Assembly: GCA_037147155.1 (NCBI GenBank)
Contig: JBAWVR010000001.1
Location: forward strand, 1-58,842
Origin: JBAWVR01 sp037147155
GTDB taxonomy: Bacteria > Patescibacteriota > Minisyncoccia > Phycocordibacterales > GWA1-40-21
Reading direction: 5' to 3'
Length of the DNA: 58,842 bases
Positions 24,724-34,575 of the stretch are shown here, one piece after another. The notes below the pieces were generated by a model. The model was not told the origin of the DNA and did no database searches. It worked only from the letters and a program-made list of their open reading frames with translations. Every line of letters starts with the position of its first letter. Position 1 is the stretch's first letter. Position numbers and translations under genes: made by a program.

Positions 24724-27700
24724 TTATTGCTGGAAGGAGATAGCTTCAGCGTTGATAGGCATAGAGATTGAAGGATCAACTGATGAAACATCAGATGTAC
24801 CATCATTCCATGTCAAAGCGCTCAAACCAATCTGGTAAGTACGAACTGAACCTGAAGTCAAATCAAGATCAGTTGCTGAACCCAAGTTTGATTTAATAAC
24901 CAAACCACGAGTTGTACTCTTAGTAACAGTAAAGTTAGGTGACAAGGTAATAGAAGTAGCAGTTGTACCAACTAGGGTACCAGTACCAATACTTGTATTT
25001 AGATCGTCAGCAGCATATACAGTTACAGCAACAGATGAGCTTGCGCTAGCACCTGCCTTAATCATAGAACCAGTGTTACGAACGCTGATTGTTTTGATAG
25101 AAGCATCGTTACCAACGTCAGCTGAGAAGTTGAAAGCAGCGGTCTTTAGAGCGTCGCCTACAACCATCGAAGCGTTAGAAGCTGGGAAGTTAGCTACAGC
25201 ACGCAAGTTGGTGCGGTAGACAGTGAAGGTAGCGTTTGAACGAACAAGGTCTGTATCGTTAGCAGCAGCCATTGAAGCAGCACCCTGAGCAGAAACACCT
25301 GACAAACCAACAGTGATGGTAACAGCAGAAACTGCGCCTCCATCAATATTGTTAATATCAGCAACTACATCCATAGTAACATAACCATCCTTCGGAACAA
25401 CCAATTCGTTGCCTGAAAGCTGGAATGTTGCTGTCTGAACTCCTGAAGCTACAGCGCCAAATGAAGGCTTCTGAGCGATAACAGTCTGACCATTCATCAA
25501 ACGGATATTAGTCAATTCAGAACCGGTTGAAGAAGTAGTAGTAGCAGTCAAACCAACAGTGATAACCTTGATAGGCTCATTGTTAGAAGCGGTCAATTTG
25601 AATGAACCAACTTTAACATTGCTGAGACCCATAGATACGAACTGTGAGTTAACTGGAGTTGAAGCAATAGAAGTAGTCAAAGTACCGTTTCCAGCAACAG
25701 TAACAAGCTGTCCACCAACGTTAGTTGAAGGAGTCAAGTTAGTGCTAGTGTCAGCACCCTGAGCAGAAACACCAGTCAATGATACTACGCGAGTAGCAGA
25801 AATTGTCTGGCCTGAAATAACATCAGCATATACATCAACTACAACTGAAGCACCCTTTGCAATAGCAACCAAAGGTGAAGCAGTGAAGGTGTAAGCAGTA
25901 GCATTTGCTAGAACAGTCTGAGCAGTACCAATAGTTTGGTTACCGATCATAAGTCTCATGTTCTGGTAAACAGAAGAGATTCCAGCACCAGTTGTAACTG
26001 TCAAGCTGATAAGGTTTGCACCTTCAGCAGGTCCAGCAACAACAGAGAAGGAACCAACTTTAACGTTAGCAGTACCAGTTACAGTTGTAACAGCACCCTG
26101 AGCGTTGTTCAAAGAAGCAACCAATGGTGAAGAAGCCAAACTCAATGGGTTGCCAACATAACTGTTGAAGTTAATAGCAACCAATGAAGTATAACCTTGT
26201 GCAACACCAGAAGTGATCTGAGCAGTCAAAGCAGTACCAGCACCCTTAACATCTGCTTTCACAGAGAAGGTACGAGTAGTGTTTGCAGGAATAACATAAT
26301 TTAGGTTTTCAACAACCACTGACTGGGAAGTATTTGTATCTCCAGCTGAGCGGATGATGTTACCGATTTGTACTCCCTGATCATCAACCAATTTCAAGTT
26401 ATCCCAAACAGCAGTTTCAACAGCTGATGAGTAACTCAACTGGTAGGTGATACCTGACAAACGAACAGCTTCTCCGTTAGCCTTGAAGTCAAAGCTAGCC
26501 AAGGTCTGATTGTTTGCACCAGAAGCAATGTAATTTGAAGGTGAAGTGGTGTTTTTGTTGATTACCAAGGTTCCGTAGTTGATTCCAACTACTGAAGCCT
26601 GAACTGGGAATCCACCAGTAGCAGAAATTGCAGCACCAACATTGTATGTCATGTCAGTTGAAACAATGTCATAGCTTCTCTGTACAGTGAAGCGCATGTT
26701 GCGGTTTACACCACCAACTACGTCAACATAAAGAGTAAGGTTAACAGTGTTTCCAGCGGTGATCTGAAGTGGGTTGTTTGAAAGATCAAATACAACAGTA
26801 CCATCAGAATTCAAGTTCGGAACAGTGTTTCCGATCTGTACACCACCGTTCATCAAACGAATGTTTGACAAATCAGAAGCAGCATTGATAGTACCGGTCT
26901 CAGTCAATTTGATTGACTTGATAGACACAGCGCTATTGCTTGACTGCATTGAGAACTGACCAGCCAAGAAGTTGGTCTGACCTGCGTTAACAGTACCGCC
27001 AGTAGCGACATTGGTAACAAGCAAGGTAGCCAAAGCTGGGTTAGCAACAGTACCTGCAGTTGAAGCATAACCTGCAATTGGGAAAGCACCACCAACTACT
27101 GCATTAGATGTAATGTCAGCAGCGGCAGCGATACCAAATGAGAAGCTATGAGTTGAGGTATTGCTGTTTAGGTCAGCAGCGATAGTAATAGTCTTGGTAG
27201 TTCCAGCCTTAACGGTGAACAAACCATTAGCCATTGAAAACATAGCCTTACCGTTTGCCAAACCAATGTTTGTAGCAAGAACAGTAGAACCATCCATCAA
27301 GTAGACATTATTAATATCGTTATCACTTGAGAAACCTCCACGAGTAACTTTCAAAGCAGTAACTACCAAGTCGGTAGCACCAGCGGTGAAGTTAATCTTT
27401 GTGAAAGGAACTTGTGAAGCACCTTCTGGGATAGTAATAGGGGTTGGGGTATCCATAGCAGTAGATACGGTTGCGCTTCCAGTAACTGGAATAACAACAG
27501 CACCTGTACCAGGGATAGTAGTAGTAACAGAACCACCCATTTTGTTCAAAGCAGCCATGGTCATAGGACCGACGTAGCCGGTAGCCTTAATACCATTGTC
27601 TGATTGGAACTTAACTACAGCAGCCTTGGTGATAGCACCAAAGTAACCAGTAGCAGGGGTGATACCCAAAGCCTGCTGCAAAGCAGTAACTTGAGCACCC

Positions 27701-27942
27701 TTAGCACCTACTCCCATTTCAGATGTAAATTTATAACCTGAAGTAGCAGTGGTGGTGACGGTAGTACCGCCAACAGCAGCACGAGCAGCAGCAGCTTTTT
27801 CAGGAGCAATAACGCCAGTAGCGATCAAAAGATCGATCAACTGAGACATATTCATGCTCTGAGCTGAAACAGTCGCAACCATAGTGAAAGCCATTGTCAA
27901 ACCGACAACGACAGCCACGATTTTTGTAAACTTTTTATTCAT
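24724..27942 (-). CDS. Candidate S-layer protein with peptidoglycan-binding domain
   Basis: Counting from the ATG at 27942 the product has 1072 residues. A signal peptide (1-28, ending VSAQ) is followed by a short helical segment and a PG_binding_1 domain (about 66-130: KGAQVTALQQALGITPATGYFG...). The remainder is Ala/Thr/Val/Ser-rich beta modules of about 100-150 residues that repeat motifs such as IRLMNGGVQIGN, VFDLSNNPLQITAG and VDVVADIN. Size, composition, low Cys and a very long leader fit an abundant surface-layer protein anchored to peptidoglycan. That role is inferred; a large adhesin is the alternative. Confidence 0.75.
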   Translation of the reverse strand: MNKKFTKIVAVVVGLTMAFTMVATVSAQSMNMSQLIDLLIATGVIAPEKAAAARAAVGGTTVTTTATSGYKFTSEMGVGAKGAQVTALQQALGITPATGYFGAITKAAVVKFQSDNGIKATGYVGPMTMAALNKMGGSVTTTIPGTGAVVIPVTGSATVSTAMDTPTPITIPEGASQVPFTKINFTAGATDLVVTALKVTRGGFSSDNDINNVYLMDGSTVLATNIGLANGKAMFSMANGLFTVKAGTTKTITIAADLNSNTSTHSFSFGIAAAADITSNAVVGGAFPIAGYASTAGTVANPALATLLVTNVATGGTVNAGQTNFLAGQFSMQSSNSAVSIKSIKLTETGTINAASDLSNIRLMNGGVQIGNTVPNLNSDGTVVFDLSNNPLQITAGNTVNLTLYVDVVGGVNRNMRFTVQRSYDIVSTDMTYNVGAAISATGGFPVQASVVGINYGTLVINKNTTSPSNYIASGANNQTLASFDFKANGEAVRLSGITYQLSYSSAVETAVWDNLKLVDDQGVQIGNIIRSAGDTNTSQSVVVENLNYVIPANTTRTFSVKADVKGAGTALTAQITSGVAQGYTSLVAINFNSYVGNPLSLASSPLVASLNNAQGAVTTVTGTANVKVGSFSVVAGPAEGANLISLTVTTGAGISSVYQNMRLMIGNQTIGTAQTVLANATAYTFTASPLVAIAKGASVVVDVYADVISGQTISATRVVSLTGVSAQGADTSTNLTPSTNVGGQLVTVAGNGTLTTSIASTPVNSQFVSMGLSNVKVGSFKLTASNNEPIKVITVGLTATTTSSTGSELTNIRLMNGQTVIAQKPSFGAVASGVQTATFQLSGNELVVPKDGYVTMDVVADINNIDGGAVSAVTITVGLSGVSAQGAASMAAANDTDLVRSNATFTVYRTNLRAVANFPASNASMVVGDALKTAAFNFSADVGNDASIKTISVRNTGSMIKAGASASSSVAVTVYAADDLNTSIGTGTLVGTTATSITLSPNFTVTKSTTRGLVIKSNLGSATDLDLTSGSVRTYQIGLSALTWNDGTSDVSSVDPSISMPINAEAISFQQ

Positions 27943-28720
27943 AATTGTGATTAATGATAATAAGCACACTCATTCCCTTTTAACTTAAATTAAACTAATA
28001 AAATAGGTTCGGGAAAAAGATAGCTCTTAAACTTAAACAATCTGTGTTGTACTCGAAGTACGTAGAGAATTGATTTCGACGAAAAATCAAAGCTCACACT
28101 GATCCGCGTCAACTAAAGGACATCTGATAAAGGACAGTAATATAAATACCCTGCCCGGAACTTTAGTCGATACTCGCAACGGCTGACGAAAATCTTTTAC
28201 CTGTTTTAGAGTAAAAAATTCTCCGGAAGGTCTTTCTCTTTTTCAAGAAAAAAACGTCTCCACCGACGCTGTAATCACTTGCCTTGACAATCTCATATTT
28301 TTATTGGCTGTCAAAGTTTTTCTCTTTCAGCAAGCCACGGCAGTGACCATCACAAAATGTGATAAGCCCAGGTGACGCTAAGTCCCACAGGCTGATCCAA
28401 AATTGGATAAGCCACGGTGGTGAACCAAAAAGAAAAACCGACGACCAATAAATTCGACACAAGTTCATCAAGGAAGTTGACGAAATAAAGGATATGCAAT
28501 CGTAACAACCATATAGGGATAAGGAAAAGGAAACCCAATAGAATTGGGATTTTTTGAATTTTGTCTCTCCTCTCGGAGAAACATTGTTATCAAGAAGAAT
28601 TCTTCACGAAATCTTCTTAAGCAGTATTAAGTTGTCAAAGATGCAATCGTTAAACCGGGGTCTGTGGTGCAGAAGAAGTAGTGCTGTGACACGTATAAAC
28701 GTGGTCTATCACTACCTTGG
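27943..28720 (-). promoter_or_regulatory. Long structured 5' leader of the S-layer-like gene
   Basis: About 780 bases separate the promoter (28725-28753) from the ATG, with no convincing gene inside. The minus-strand RNA has many hairpins: GTAGTG...CACTAC near its 5' end, CCCAATTCTATTGGG, ATCACATTTTGTGAT, TCCAATTTTGGA between GGCT and AGCC, and TTGATTT/AAATCAA. GGCTTATC precedes two of them in tandem. Long stable leaders are known for S-layer mRNAs. A separate ncRNA is possible; I see no tmRNA, RNase P or 6S signature. Confidence 0.5.
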
Positions 28721-28724
28721 GATA

Positions 28725-28753
28725 ATTATACCTTTTTGGGGGTTAACCCGCAA
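28725..28753 (-). promoter_or_regulatory. Promoter of the S-layer-like gene leader
   Basis: TTGCGG (28748-28753), 17 bases, TATAAT (28725-28730). A DnaA-box-like TTATCCACA (28764-28772) lies just upstream. Confidence 0.6.
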
Positions 28754-28924
28754 AAGTTTTCCCTGTGGATAACTTGAAAACCTGCCTTTACAGGACGGGT
28801 TAGCTCAAATTTATCACCCCTGTATTGTCTCAAAAAAACGGCCAAAAGTCAATAGCCAGGGGTATTTCATTCACTTCAAACAAAGTTTAGTTTCAACTCG
28901 CCAAATAGGGCCAGAATAAGCCAT

Positions 28925-28977
28925 AAAAGACAAGACCGGCCAGGTCTTAGACCCTGGCCGGCCATAATCTGTCTTTT
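28925..28977 (-). terminator. Terminator of the 29022 gene
   Basis: AAAAGACA and TGTCTTTT frame a very stable inner stem (GGCCAGGTC / GACCCTGGCC region), about 45 bases beyond the stop at 29022. The interval 28773-28924 shows no gene. Confidence 0.65.
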
Positions 28978-29021
28978 AGGCCTTCCCCACCCTCCCCTAG
29001 GGTCAAAAGGACAGTTTTAGA

Positions 29022-29867
29022 CTAGGCGAGGGAGTAGCGACTCCAGCGTCTCTCCCCTTCCTTTTTTAATACCCCTTTTCCAACCATCGCCAGGAGCTCT
29101 CTCTGGATAGTCTTTTCACTACAATCAGTGATGACATTAGCAAAGTCCTTAATAGTTAGATTACTGTCCTTCTTCAACATATCGAGGATAGCTTGAGATC
29201 GATTTATGCCAGGGATTTTAGGACTTGGGATAGCCTGGGGAATTGGTCTAGCTACTTGACCAGAACTTGAGTGAACCACATCTTTTTTCACTGTTGTTGG
29301 TTTAAAGGACACACTCTTGGTTGGAGAGAATTGACTCTGTCCTTTAGACTCTCTATGCAATATATTCTGACTAGCTACGGAAGCAGTGGCGGAGTTTTTG
29401 ATTGGAGAAATATTCTCAGGTAAATCAAAAAAGTTTTCTGGCAAAGTTAGTTCACCTGAGATAAGTGACATGTCCTCATTCTTTTCAATGATGCGGAGTA
29501 AAGCATCAAACTCTGAACGAATAAGGCGACAGTTCATCTCTGAGACCAAACCAGAGATCTTGGCAAACTCCAAAATGGAAGAAATTTCTATAAGACCAGA
29601 AACAAAACTTTTGACTGCATTGGTTTCACCTGTAGTCTCGCGAGCTGAGAAAGATAAGCTGTTCGACAAGAGGTCCAGAGCTTCATCTCGGAGATGCCAC
29701 TTGATTGGTTCTTTGTCCAAGAATAAATTGGTCAGCATGTAGATAACAGTGACTAGGCGTTCTGTCTTTTTGTAGACATACAAGTGATAGCTGTCCTTTT
29801 TGAAATATTCACTCAAGGACAAGTCTGAAAAGTCGCCTTGTATATTCATCTTATTATCTTTCTCCAT
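29022..29867 (-). CDS. Winged-helix DNA-binding protein (DeoR-like HTH)
   Basis: The 281-residue protein has a helical N-terminal domain (about 15-140, a four-helix arrangement) and a low-complexity Ser/Pro/Lys linker (about 150-220). The C-terminal winged helix-turn-helix reads RSQAILDMLKKDSNLTIKDFANVI...SEKTIQRELLAMVGKGVLKKEG...SRYSLA. The spacing of DF...CSEKTIQRELLAMV is typical of DeoR/HTH_11 recognition helices. It is probably a transcription factor. A second ATG at residue 7 is an alternative start. It is followed by its own strong terminator. Confidence 0.75.
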   Translation of the reverse strand: MEKDNKMNIQGDFSDLSLSEYFKKDSYHLYVYKKTERLVTVIYMLTNLFLDKEPIKWHLRDEALDLLSNSLSFSARETTGETNAVKSFVSGLIEISSILEFAKISGLVSEMNCRLIRSEFDALLRIIEKNEDMSLISGELTLPENFFDLPENISPIKNSATASVASQNILHRESKGQSQFSPTKSVSFKPTTVKKDVVHSSSGQVARPIPQAIPSPKIPGINRSQAILDMLKKDSNLTIKDFANVITDCSEKTIQRELLAMVGKGVLKKEGERRWSRYSLA

Positions 29868-29879
29868 TTTATTAAATGA

Positions 29880-30162
29880 TTAATGTCTTATAAAAACTTT
29901 GACTAATAATTTTGGTTGTCCGAGACGACTAAAAACTACCTCAAGGACAGTTTTAACTGGTTGAGATTCTTGTCTTTTATTTTGTTTCTTTTGTCCTTTT
30001 GGACAGAAGTCTCGAGTAACAACTTTTGTGTCTATTATATATCGGACAAAAGAACTTTGTAAAGCCCTGTCTAGTCTTTTAGCTACAATCGGACACAAAA
30101 AACACTTACGGGTCAAATGCGATATTGTGAGTTTGTGTCCTGTCTTGTTGTATTTTCTTCGT
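29880..30162. other. Gene-poor interval upstream of the HTH gene
   Basis: A minus-strand frame here (110 codons) begins inside the REP repeat at 30163-30192 and encodes no recognisable domain, so I do not call it a gene. The minus strand has a plausible promoter (TTTACA, 18 bases, TATAAT near 30032-30061) that could drive the 29867 gene. Repeated short words such as TTTTGTCC and GGACA are frequent. Confidence 0.4.
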
Positions 30163-30192
30163 CCTGGATTCCCGCCTGCGCGGGAATGACAG
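30163..30192. repeat. REP-like palindrome (GGATTCCCGC...GCGGGAATGACA)
   Basis: This is a single palindrome of the widespread CCTGGATTCCCGCCTGCGCGGGAATGACAG type, also found at 34768-34852 and 53462-53563. Confidence 0.85.
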
Positions 30193-30303
30193 AGGAGAAA
30201 AATCTCTTTCATTATTGCCTTTAATTATGGTAAAATTAGGACAAATACCAGAGACTGACATGACTGATTTTCTTATTAGAAACACCACCTAAAATTAAAC
30301 CTA

Positions 30304-32733
30304 ATGGCGATTGAAAAAACCAAAGAGAAGATTAAAGTTTTAAATAAACTACCCAAAGAAAAAGAGAAAGACGTGAAGTCGAAAGATAAAAAAAGTGATA
30401 AAGAAAAAACTATGGCTAGACCTAAAAAAAATGAAGAGACAAGTGGCGGATTAAGACAAGCAATCAGTGAACTTCGTGACGAGACCAAGCAAGGTATTCT
30501 AGCTGTCATCTTTTTTGTTATCTCCCTACTCTGTATCTTGGCTGCTGTCGGAATGGCTGGACCAGTCGGGGCAAAAGTATTCTCTTGGTTATGGTTTCTG
30601 TTTGGTGTCGGCTATTATCTCGTGCCAATTATTTTCTTTTTCCTCGGTATCACTTTTTTCAAAGCAGAAAAGAAAAATTTTAATTATCTAAAAACTACCG
30701 GCGCTTTACTCTTCTTTCTCTCTGGTCTCTCCATCATTGAACTCTCGAGCCCATCTCAGGGAGGTTTCGTTGGTCATTGGATCTCACTACCATTACTCAA
30801 ACTTTTTGATTTCTGGGCGAGCTACATTATTTTGGTGACCGTCATGGTTATCTCCTCACTAGTTGTCTTTGAAACCAAACTCACTCTCGATACCCTATTC
30901 TTCTGGCGCGCCCCTCGTGATGAAAACGAAGATGAGGAAACTGAAGAAGAGGATGAGGAAGTAGAAGTGGAAGTAGAAGATGAAGAAGAAACCGAAGAGG
31001 AAGCTCCGGAAGAAAAACCGGAAGAAGACGACAAAAAGAAAAAAGGTGGACTCAAAGAAATCTTGGGTCTCGGTGTTGATGAAGAAGTCGCTGATATCGC
31101 TCCAGCCAAACCTTATACCAACAAGATCTATGTTCCACCTCCTCTCTCTCTACTTGAACGTGATAAAGGCAAACCAGGTGTCGGTGACATCAAGGCCAAC
31201 GCCAACATCATCAAACGCACTTTGATGAACTTTGGCATTGATGTGGAAATGGATGAAATCTCCATCGGACCATCTATCACCCGCTATGCCTTGAAACCAG
31301 CCGAAGGTGTCAAGCTCTCCCGTATCGTCGCTCTTCAAAACGACCTATCCCTCGCTCTAGCTGCTCACCCGATTCGTATTGAAGCTCCTATCCCGGGCAA
31401 GTCACTGGTTGGTATCGAAATCCCGAACACTGCCAAGACCACTGTCGGTATGGCTACCCTACTTTCCAATGAAGAGTATCAGACTTCTGACAAACCACTT
31501 CTCCTCGCCTTGGGTAAAGGTATCTCTGGTCGCTCCCACTTCTCCAACTTGGCCAAGATGCCTCACTGTCTCATTGCCGGTACCACTGGTTCTGGTAAAT
31601 CTGTGACCATTCACACCATCATCAACTCCCTCCTCTTCCGCAACTCCCCAGAGACTCTCAAATTCATCATGATTGACCCAAAGCGTGTGGAGCTCACTTT
31701 GTATAACAAAATCCCCCACCTCCTCACTCCAGTTATCACCGACGCCAAGAAAACCATTCTCGCTCTCAAGTGGGCGGCCAAGGAAATGGATCGCCGTTAC
31801 GATATTCTCGAGGCTGAAGCCTGCAAAGACATCGATTCCTATCACAAGAATATTCTTGGACCAGAAATGCGCAAGATTGAGGAACTTCAGGCAAAAGGTA
31901 ATTACGACCCACAAAAGAATCGCCTGCCGGAGACCATGCCTTACATTATTATTGTTATCGACGAGTTGGCCGATATTATGATGACCTACCCACGTGAGCT
32001 CGAATCCGGTATCGTTCGTCTTGCCCAAATGTCTCGTGCGGTTGGTATTCACTTGATCATCTCTACCCAACGACCATCTGTGAACGTTATCACCGGTCTT
32101 ATCAAAGCCAACATCCCTTCTCGTATTGCTCTCCAGGTGGCTTCTCAGATTGACTCCCGTACCATTTTGGATCAAGCCGGAGCCGAAAAACTCCTCGGTG
32201 CTGGTGATATGCTCTACCTCGGTGGTGAAATGTCCAAACCAATTCGTGTCCAGTCTGCCTATATTTCTGAAAGCGAAGTAAAGTCAGTGGTCAAATATTT
32301 GGTGGACATCTATCGTGATGAAATACCGGCCGGCATTGATATTTCCACCGCCGCGACCGATGCTAATACTATTTTTAGCGCCGACCTTGAAGAAAGTGAA
32401 CTCGGTGATGAGGATGATATGTACGAAGCGGCTCGTGATGAAGTGATCAAATGTGGTAAGGCTTCTACTTCATATCTTCAACGCAAACTTCGCCTCGGCT
32501 ATGCTCGAGCTGCCCGTATTATGGATATGCTCGAAGAACGTGGTGTGATCGGCCCAGCCGATGGCGCCAAATCTCGTGAAGTACTCGGTGGCGGCGGCCC
32601 AGCGGCCAAGACTGAACTAGAGGGACTTGAAACAACAGAAGAAGAAACGACTGAGGATGATGAAAATATCGATGACACCAGTGATACCGAAGAAGCTGAA
32701 GAAGAATACAGTAGCACTAACCGCCTAGGCTAA
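30304..32733 (+). CDS. ftsK: DNA translocase FtsK/SpoIIIE
   Basis: Hexameric ATP-driven pump that moves chromosome DNA through the division septum. A Lys/Glu-rich N-terminus precedes four membrane helices (about 62-195). A very acidic linker (about 205-245, Glu/Asp runs) leads to the motor with Walker A (AGTTGSGKSV, about 425) and Walker B (IIIVIDELADIM, about 548). A C-terminal gamma winged helix (about 710-760, ASTSYLQRKLRLGYARAARIM) would read KOPS-like sites. At 809 residues the length is normal. The last 40 residues are again acidic. A small membrane-protein gene and recA follow on the same strand. Confidence 0.96.
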   Translation: MAIEKTKEKIKVLNKLPKEKEKDVKSKDKKSDKEKTMARPKKNEETSGGLRQAISELRDETKQGILAVIFFVISLLCILAAVGMAGPVGAKVFSWLWFLFGVGYYLVPIIFFFLGITFFKAEKKNFNYLKTTGALLFFLSGLSIIELSSPSQGGFVGHWISLPLLKLFDFWASYIILVTVMVISSLVVFETKLTLDTLFFWRAPRDENEDEETEEEDEEVEVEVEDEEETEEEAPEEKPEEDDKKKKGGLKEILGLGVDEEVADIAPAKPYTNKIYVPPPLSLLERDKGKPGVGDIKANANIIKRTLMNFGIDVEMDEISIGPSITRYALKPAEGVKLSRIVALQNDLSLALAAHPIRIEAPIPGKSLVGIEIPNTAKTTVGMATLLSNEEYQTSDKPLLLALGKGISGRSHFSNLAKMPHCLIAGTTGSGKSVTIHTIINSLLFRNSPETLKFIMIDPKRVELTLYNKIPHLLTPVITDAKKTILALKWAAKEMDRRYDILEAEACKDIDSYHKNILGPEMRKIEELQAKGNYDPQKNRLPETMPYIIIVIDELADIMMTYPRELESGIVRLAQMSRAVGIHLIISTQRPSVNVITGLIKANIPSRIALQVASQIDSRTILDQAGAEKLLGAGDMLYLGGEMSKPIRVQSAYISESEVKSVVKYLVDIYRDEIPAGIDISTAATDANTIFSADLEESELGDEDDMYEAARDEVIKCGKASTSYLQRKLRLGYARAARIMDMLEERGVIGPADGAKSREVLGGGGPAAKTELEGLETTEEETTEDDENIDDTSDTEEAEEEYSSTNRLG

Positions 32734-32740
32734 TAAACAA

Positions 32741-33091
32741 ATGGAGAGAGAAAGGACAAAAAGACGATTAATGTGGTTTGGAATATTTCTCTCTATTTTT
32801 GTCATTGGTGGCTACTCCATCTTCCAAGCTCAAAAATTAATCCAAGGACCGCAAATCGCTATTCACTCCCCACCTGATGGTTCAGTCTCTGATGTTTCCC
32901 TCATTGAAATAACTGGTCAAACAAAAAACCTAACTCGCTTTCAAATGAATGACCGCGATATTTACAAAGACGAGGAGGGCAAGTTTAAAGAAAAGTTCTT
33001 ACTATCTTATGGTTACAACATCATCCGATTGGATGGTTGGGACAAGTTTGATAGGCAGACGGAAAAGACTTTAGAAATAATTTATAGATAA
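32741..33091 (+). CDS. Membrane-anchored Ig-like (glucodextranase-B-like) protein
   Basis: The 116-residue protein has one N-terminal membrane helix (about 10-30) and a compact beta domain: GPQIAIHSPPDGSVSDVSLIEITGQTKN, then a run ending YNIIRLDGWDKFDRQTEKTLEIIY. The pattern P-x-x-G...L-x-G...N-x-V-L-x-A-x-D matches glucodextranase-B-type Ig folds. It starts seven bases after ftsK and ends ten bases before recA, so it sits inside their operon. Function unknown. Confidence 0.75.
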   Translation: MERERTKRRLMWFGIFLSIFVIGGYSIFQAQKLIQGPQIAIHSPPDGSVSDVSLIEITGQTKNLTRFQMNDRDIYKDEEGKFKEKFLLSYGYNIIRLDGWDKFDRQTEKTLEIIYR

Positions 33092-33101
33092 TTAAAAACA
33101 T

Positions 33102-34184
33102 ATGGCAAAATTTGGAAAAAAAGAAAAGAAAGAAGCCAAGACTTTGGGAGTTTCTAAAGTTGAGGATACCCTACGTGATATTCGCGCCAAGTTTGGTGAC
33201 GAGTCCATCATGATGCTCGGCGAGAAGCCTCGCGTCAACGTGGATGCAATTCCAACCGGCTCAATCGGTCTCGATGCTGCTCTCGGTGTGGGCGGACTAC
33301 CGCGCGGACGTATTATTGAAATCTTTGGACCAGAATCATCTGGTAAGACTACCCTATCTCTACATGTCATTGCCGAAGCGCAAAAGCTCGGTGGTATCTG
33401 TGCGTTTATCGATGCTGAACATGCGATGGATCCTGAATACACCAAGCGTCTCGGAGTAAAAATTGACCAGCTCCTCATCTCTCAGCCAGACACAGGTGAA
33501 CAAGCATTGGAGATTGTGGAAAGTCTCGTACGTTCCGGCAAAATGGACGTGATTGTTATCGACTCCGTGGCTGCCCTAACACCAAAAGATGAAATTGAAG
33601 GCGATATGGGAGCTCAACATGTGGGCAAGCAAGCTCGTCTCATGTCTCAAGCTTTGCGTAAGCTCACCGCTATTGTAGCTCGTTCCAAGACTATCGTGAT
33701 TTTCATCAACCAGATTCGCATGCAGATTGGTGTGATGTTTGGTAACCCAGAAACTACCCCAGGAGGAAAAGCTTTGAAGTTTTACACTTCTGTTCGCTTG
33801 GATATTCGCCGTATTGCTCAAATTAAGAAAGGTGAAGAAATCATGGGAGGTCGCGTCCGTGTGAAGGTGGTCAAGAACAAAGTCGCTGCTCCATTCCGTC
33901 AAACTGAATTTGATTTGATGTACAACGAAGGTATTTCTCGTGAAGGTGAAATGATTGCTCTCGGGGAAAAGTACGGCATTTTGAAAAAATCTGGTGTGTC
34001 ATATTCTTGGGGTGAAGAAAAACTTGGCCGTGGTTATGACGCGACTCGTACTTATTTGAAGGAGAACAAAGACTTGGCAGACAAAATCATGAAAGAGATT
34101 AAAGAAGCTATCGCTAAGGGCGCTGACCAAATCTCTCCAGCTGCTAGACCGACTGAAGATGATGATGCGCCACCAGAAGAATAA
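33102..34184 (+). CDS. recA: Recombinase RecA
   Basis: DNA-dependent ATPase for homologous recombination and SOS induction. The 360-residue protein has Walker A GPESSGKTT, the VIVIDSVAALTP Walker B strand, the L1 region EIEGDMGAQHVGKQARLMSQALRK, and the L2 region MFGNPETTPGGKALKFYTSVRLDIRR. The acidic C-terminal tail (TEDDDAPPEE) is normal. It is the third gene of a rightward run starting at ftsK. No Shine-Dalgarno sequence precedes the ATG. Confidence 0.98.
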   Translation: MAKFGKKEKKEAKTLGVSKVEDTLRDIRAKFGDESIMMLGEKPRVNVDAIPTGSIGLDAALGVGGLPRGRIIEIFGPESSGKTTLSLHVIAEAQKLGGICAFIDAEHAMDPEYTKRLGVKIDQLLISQPDTGEQALEIVESLVRSGKMDVIVIDSVAALTPKDEIEGDMGAQHVGKQARLMSQALRKLTAIVARSKTIVIFINQIRMQIGVMFGNPETTPGGKALKFYTSVRLDIRRIAQIKKGEEIMGGRVRVKVVKNKVAAPFRQTEFDLMYNEGISREGEMIALGEKYGILKKSGVSYSWGEEKLGRGYDATRTYLKENKDLADKIMKEIKEAIAKGADQISPAARPTEDDDAPPEE

Positions 34185-34206
34185 GACAGTATAAGCAAAA
34201 CAAAAA

Positions 34207-34575
34207 ATGCAAACTCAAGTTAATACAGGTTATTTTCCATCTGGCGTAGCTGCGCGTTTCGGTTTTGGTCTAGACATAGCCACAAGTGTAGCCGAGGTTT
34301 TGATTACTTATTGGTTAATATATTTTATCTGCCTGTACGTAATCAAGCTCGCTTACAGACTCAAAAAGAATACGACTCCTCCCAAATATAGAAACTTACT
34401 AACTTCTGTAATTACTTATTTACTGTTTCCTATTGGCTTTGTCGGCTTAAGTAACTATGTGTTCGGACAGGACGCTGTTGAGACAATGTTTTCGATGGTA
34501 TATCTATTCCCTATATATTTGATATTTTTTGGTTTTTCAATTTATCACGCAATTAAAAAAGACAAACAATCGTAA
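34207..34575 (+). CDS. Small multi-pass membrane protein
   Basis: The 122-residue product has three predicted membrane helices (about 25-50, 65-85 and 95-115), the polar loop RLKKNTTPPKYR and a basic C-terminus. There is no known family. It starts 22 bases after recA, and its stop codon overlaps the ATG of the next small gene (TAATG), so the two are translationally coupled. Confidence 0.65.
   Translation: MQTQVNTGYFPSGVAARFGFGLDIATSVAEVLITYWLIYFICLYVIKLAYRLKKNTTPPKYRNLLTSVITYLLFPIGFVGLSNYVFGQDAVETMFSMVYLFPIYLIFFGFSIYHAIKKDKQS

Noticed and set aside
28081..28310. tmRNA or RNase P RNA in the 27.9-28.7 kb gap
   Set aside because: A TTCGACG word and an AAAGTTCCGGGC word recall these RNAs, but the conserved 3' tRNA-like end, tag frame and P4 partner sequences are missing.
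28350..28538. Hydrophobic 62-codon frame in the S-layer leader
   Set aside because: No ribosome site; the hydrophobic look comes from T-rich hairpin sequence. The RNA structure reading is better supported.
29880..30212. 110-codon minus-strand frame upstream of the HTH gene
   Set aside because: Its first residues (HSRAGGNPG) come from the REP repeat and the rest shows no domain or ribosome site.
31459..32175. Long open frame (238 codons) on the minus strand
   Set aside because: It lies wholly antisense to the ftsK motor domain and encodes no coherent domain; it is a by-product of codon use in ftsK.
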